Positions 63,585 through 64,000 of a stretch of DNA of 64,000 nucleotides are shown here, one piece after another. The stretch comes from Roseobacter sp. MH60115 (GTDB lineage Bacteria > Pseudomonadota > Alphaproteobacteria > Rhodobacterales > Rhodobacteraceae). A program made the translations under genes and the position numbers. Location of the stretch: contig NZ_JADOBQ010000004.1 of NCBI RefSeq assembly GCF_015644665.1, positions 193,501 to 257,500 of the forward strand, read 5' to 3'. The notes under the pieces are model-generated. The model made no database searches, had not been told where the DNA came from, and saw only the letters and a list, made by a program, of their open reading frames with translations. Every line of letters starts with the position of its first letter. The stretch's first letter is position 1.

Positions 63585-64000
63585 TCAGGCCGACGGGCGG
63601 TTGACCTTTGTCCGTCTCGGTTTGGTTTTCGCCGTCCCATTCTGGACAAACCGGATTACCGTCGCGCCGGAGGCAATGCGCGATACGCTGCAGGAAAGAT
63701 CGGTGCCATCGCTGAGCTTTGCGGGCATGTCCCACGTGGTGCGGTCGCCATAGCCGCGCACGAAATCCGTCAGTGCGGGCCAGCGCGCGCCCGGCTTGCA
63801 CAGGCGTTTCCACTCATGCACGGAATCGGCGATGGTCACATCGGCAAAGGAATTGTCGGGATCGAGCCCCCAAAGCTCCCTGTAGGCGACGTTGCAAAAG
63901 GTCAGAACACCTGTGGAGGAGAAGACAACCAAAGCCTCATCGAAGGTATCCATAAGGGACTGGCCGAGCTCCAGCTCAGCCCGGAAGTTCCGTGTCAGAG
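63585..64000 (-). CDS. PAS-domain protein, C-terminal part (5' end outside window)
   Basis: The minus-strand frame is open from the window end (64000) to the stop at 63585, 138 codons. The visible part begins LTRNFRAELELGQSLMDTFD and then has a PAS-type domain: LVVFSSTGVLTFCNVAYRELWGLDP. No histidine-kinase H-box or ATP domain is seen before the stop, so the protein ends in a PAS_7-like domain. Its position before tsaE recalls the PAS/DivL-like genes found there in other alphaproteobacteria. Larger domains may lie upstream. Confidence 0.7.
   Translation of the reverse strand, partial: LTRNFRAELELGQSLMDTFDEALVVFSSTGVLTFCNVAYRELWGLDPDNSFADVTIADSVHEWKRLCKPGARWPALTDFVRGYGDRTTWDMPAKLSDGTDLSCSVSRIASGATVIRFVQNGTAKTKPRRTKVNRPSA

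Noticed and set aside
1-64000. CRISPR arrays, tRNA/rRNA genes, insertion sequences, prophage
   Set aside because: No regularly spaced repeats, cloverleaf candidates, transposase or phage genes were recognised by reading; tRNAscan and repeat searches would settle it.

Overview
The window is GC-rich, gene-dense alphaproteobacterial chromosome. Gene content and order point to the Rhodobacterales (Roseobacter group). The main evidence is the block parB-parA-rsmG-mnmG-mnmE-rho-hemJ facing maf-aroE-coaE-dnaQ, the tsaE-amgK-murU-addB-addA-trxA run, AddAB rather than RecBCD, a HemJ-type protoporphyrinogen oxidase and a marine-type bacterial voltage-gated sodium channel. I cannot name the genus. No rRNA, tRNA, CRISPR array, IS element or prophage was recognised.

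Layout. 1-5.9 kb: the 5' part of nusA with rimP, a half-size substrate-binding protein, proline iminopeptidase, ubiG, and a marR-nitrilase-grxC-comF run. 6.6-8.9 kb: a degenerate methyltransferase, hemH and a 58-residue secreted/membrane peptide. 9.0-10.9 kb: an envelope cluster of two YkuD L,D-transpeptidases and a CAP lipoprotein. 10.9-16.6 kb: an ABC exporter pair, an RNA (uracil-5) methyltransferase and the sodium channel. 16.8-25.2 kb: CCA-adding enzyme, two Nudix enzymes, Hsp33, a response regulator/PP2C phosphatase facing an Hpt protein, an SDR, ilvA and argG. 25.2-25.6 kb: a small AT-richer insert-like segment with one 44-codon gene. 25.6-33.9 kb: sulfotransferase-like gene, exported MsrA, malic enzyme, mutS, hrcA-grpE. 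34-36.5 kb: rph-rdgB-hemW.

36.5-47 kb is the replication and segregation hub. parA and parB are followed by two perfect parS sites, in the 5' ends of rsmG and mnmG. Between hemJ and maf lies a 403-bp AT-rich intergenic region with DnaA-box-like 9-mers and a perfect CtrA-type box. Genes diverge from it on both sides. This matches the position of oriC in Caulobacter crescentus (between hemE and the genes preceding maf-aroE-coaE-dnaQ), so I propose it as the chromosome origin.

47-64 kb: secB, fxsA, a Tim44-like protein, mltA and an Smr gene, an MFS transporter, hslV and hslU with an unrecognised polytopic membrane protein coupled between them, trxA, addA/addB, the peptidoglycan-recycling pair murU/amgK, tsaE and the C-terminal end of a PAS-domain protein. 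Many neighbours overlap by 1-8 bp (ATGA, GTGA, TGATG), so translational coupling is common here.

The most notable items are the oriC candidate with its CtrA box, the parS pair, the direct-repeat-flanked mini-cassette with a perfect 12-nt anti-16S Shine-Dalgarno, the hslV-membrane protein-hslU arrangement, the rimP-nusA leader terminator and the sodium channel.
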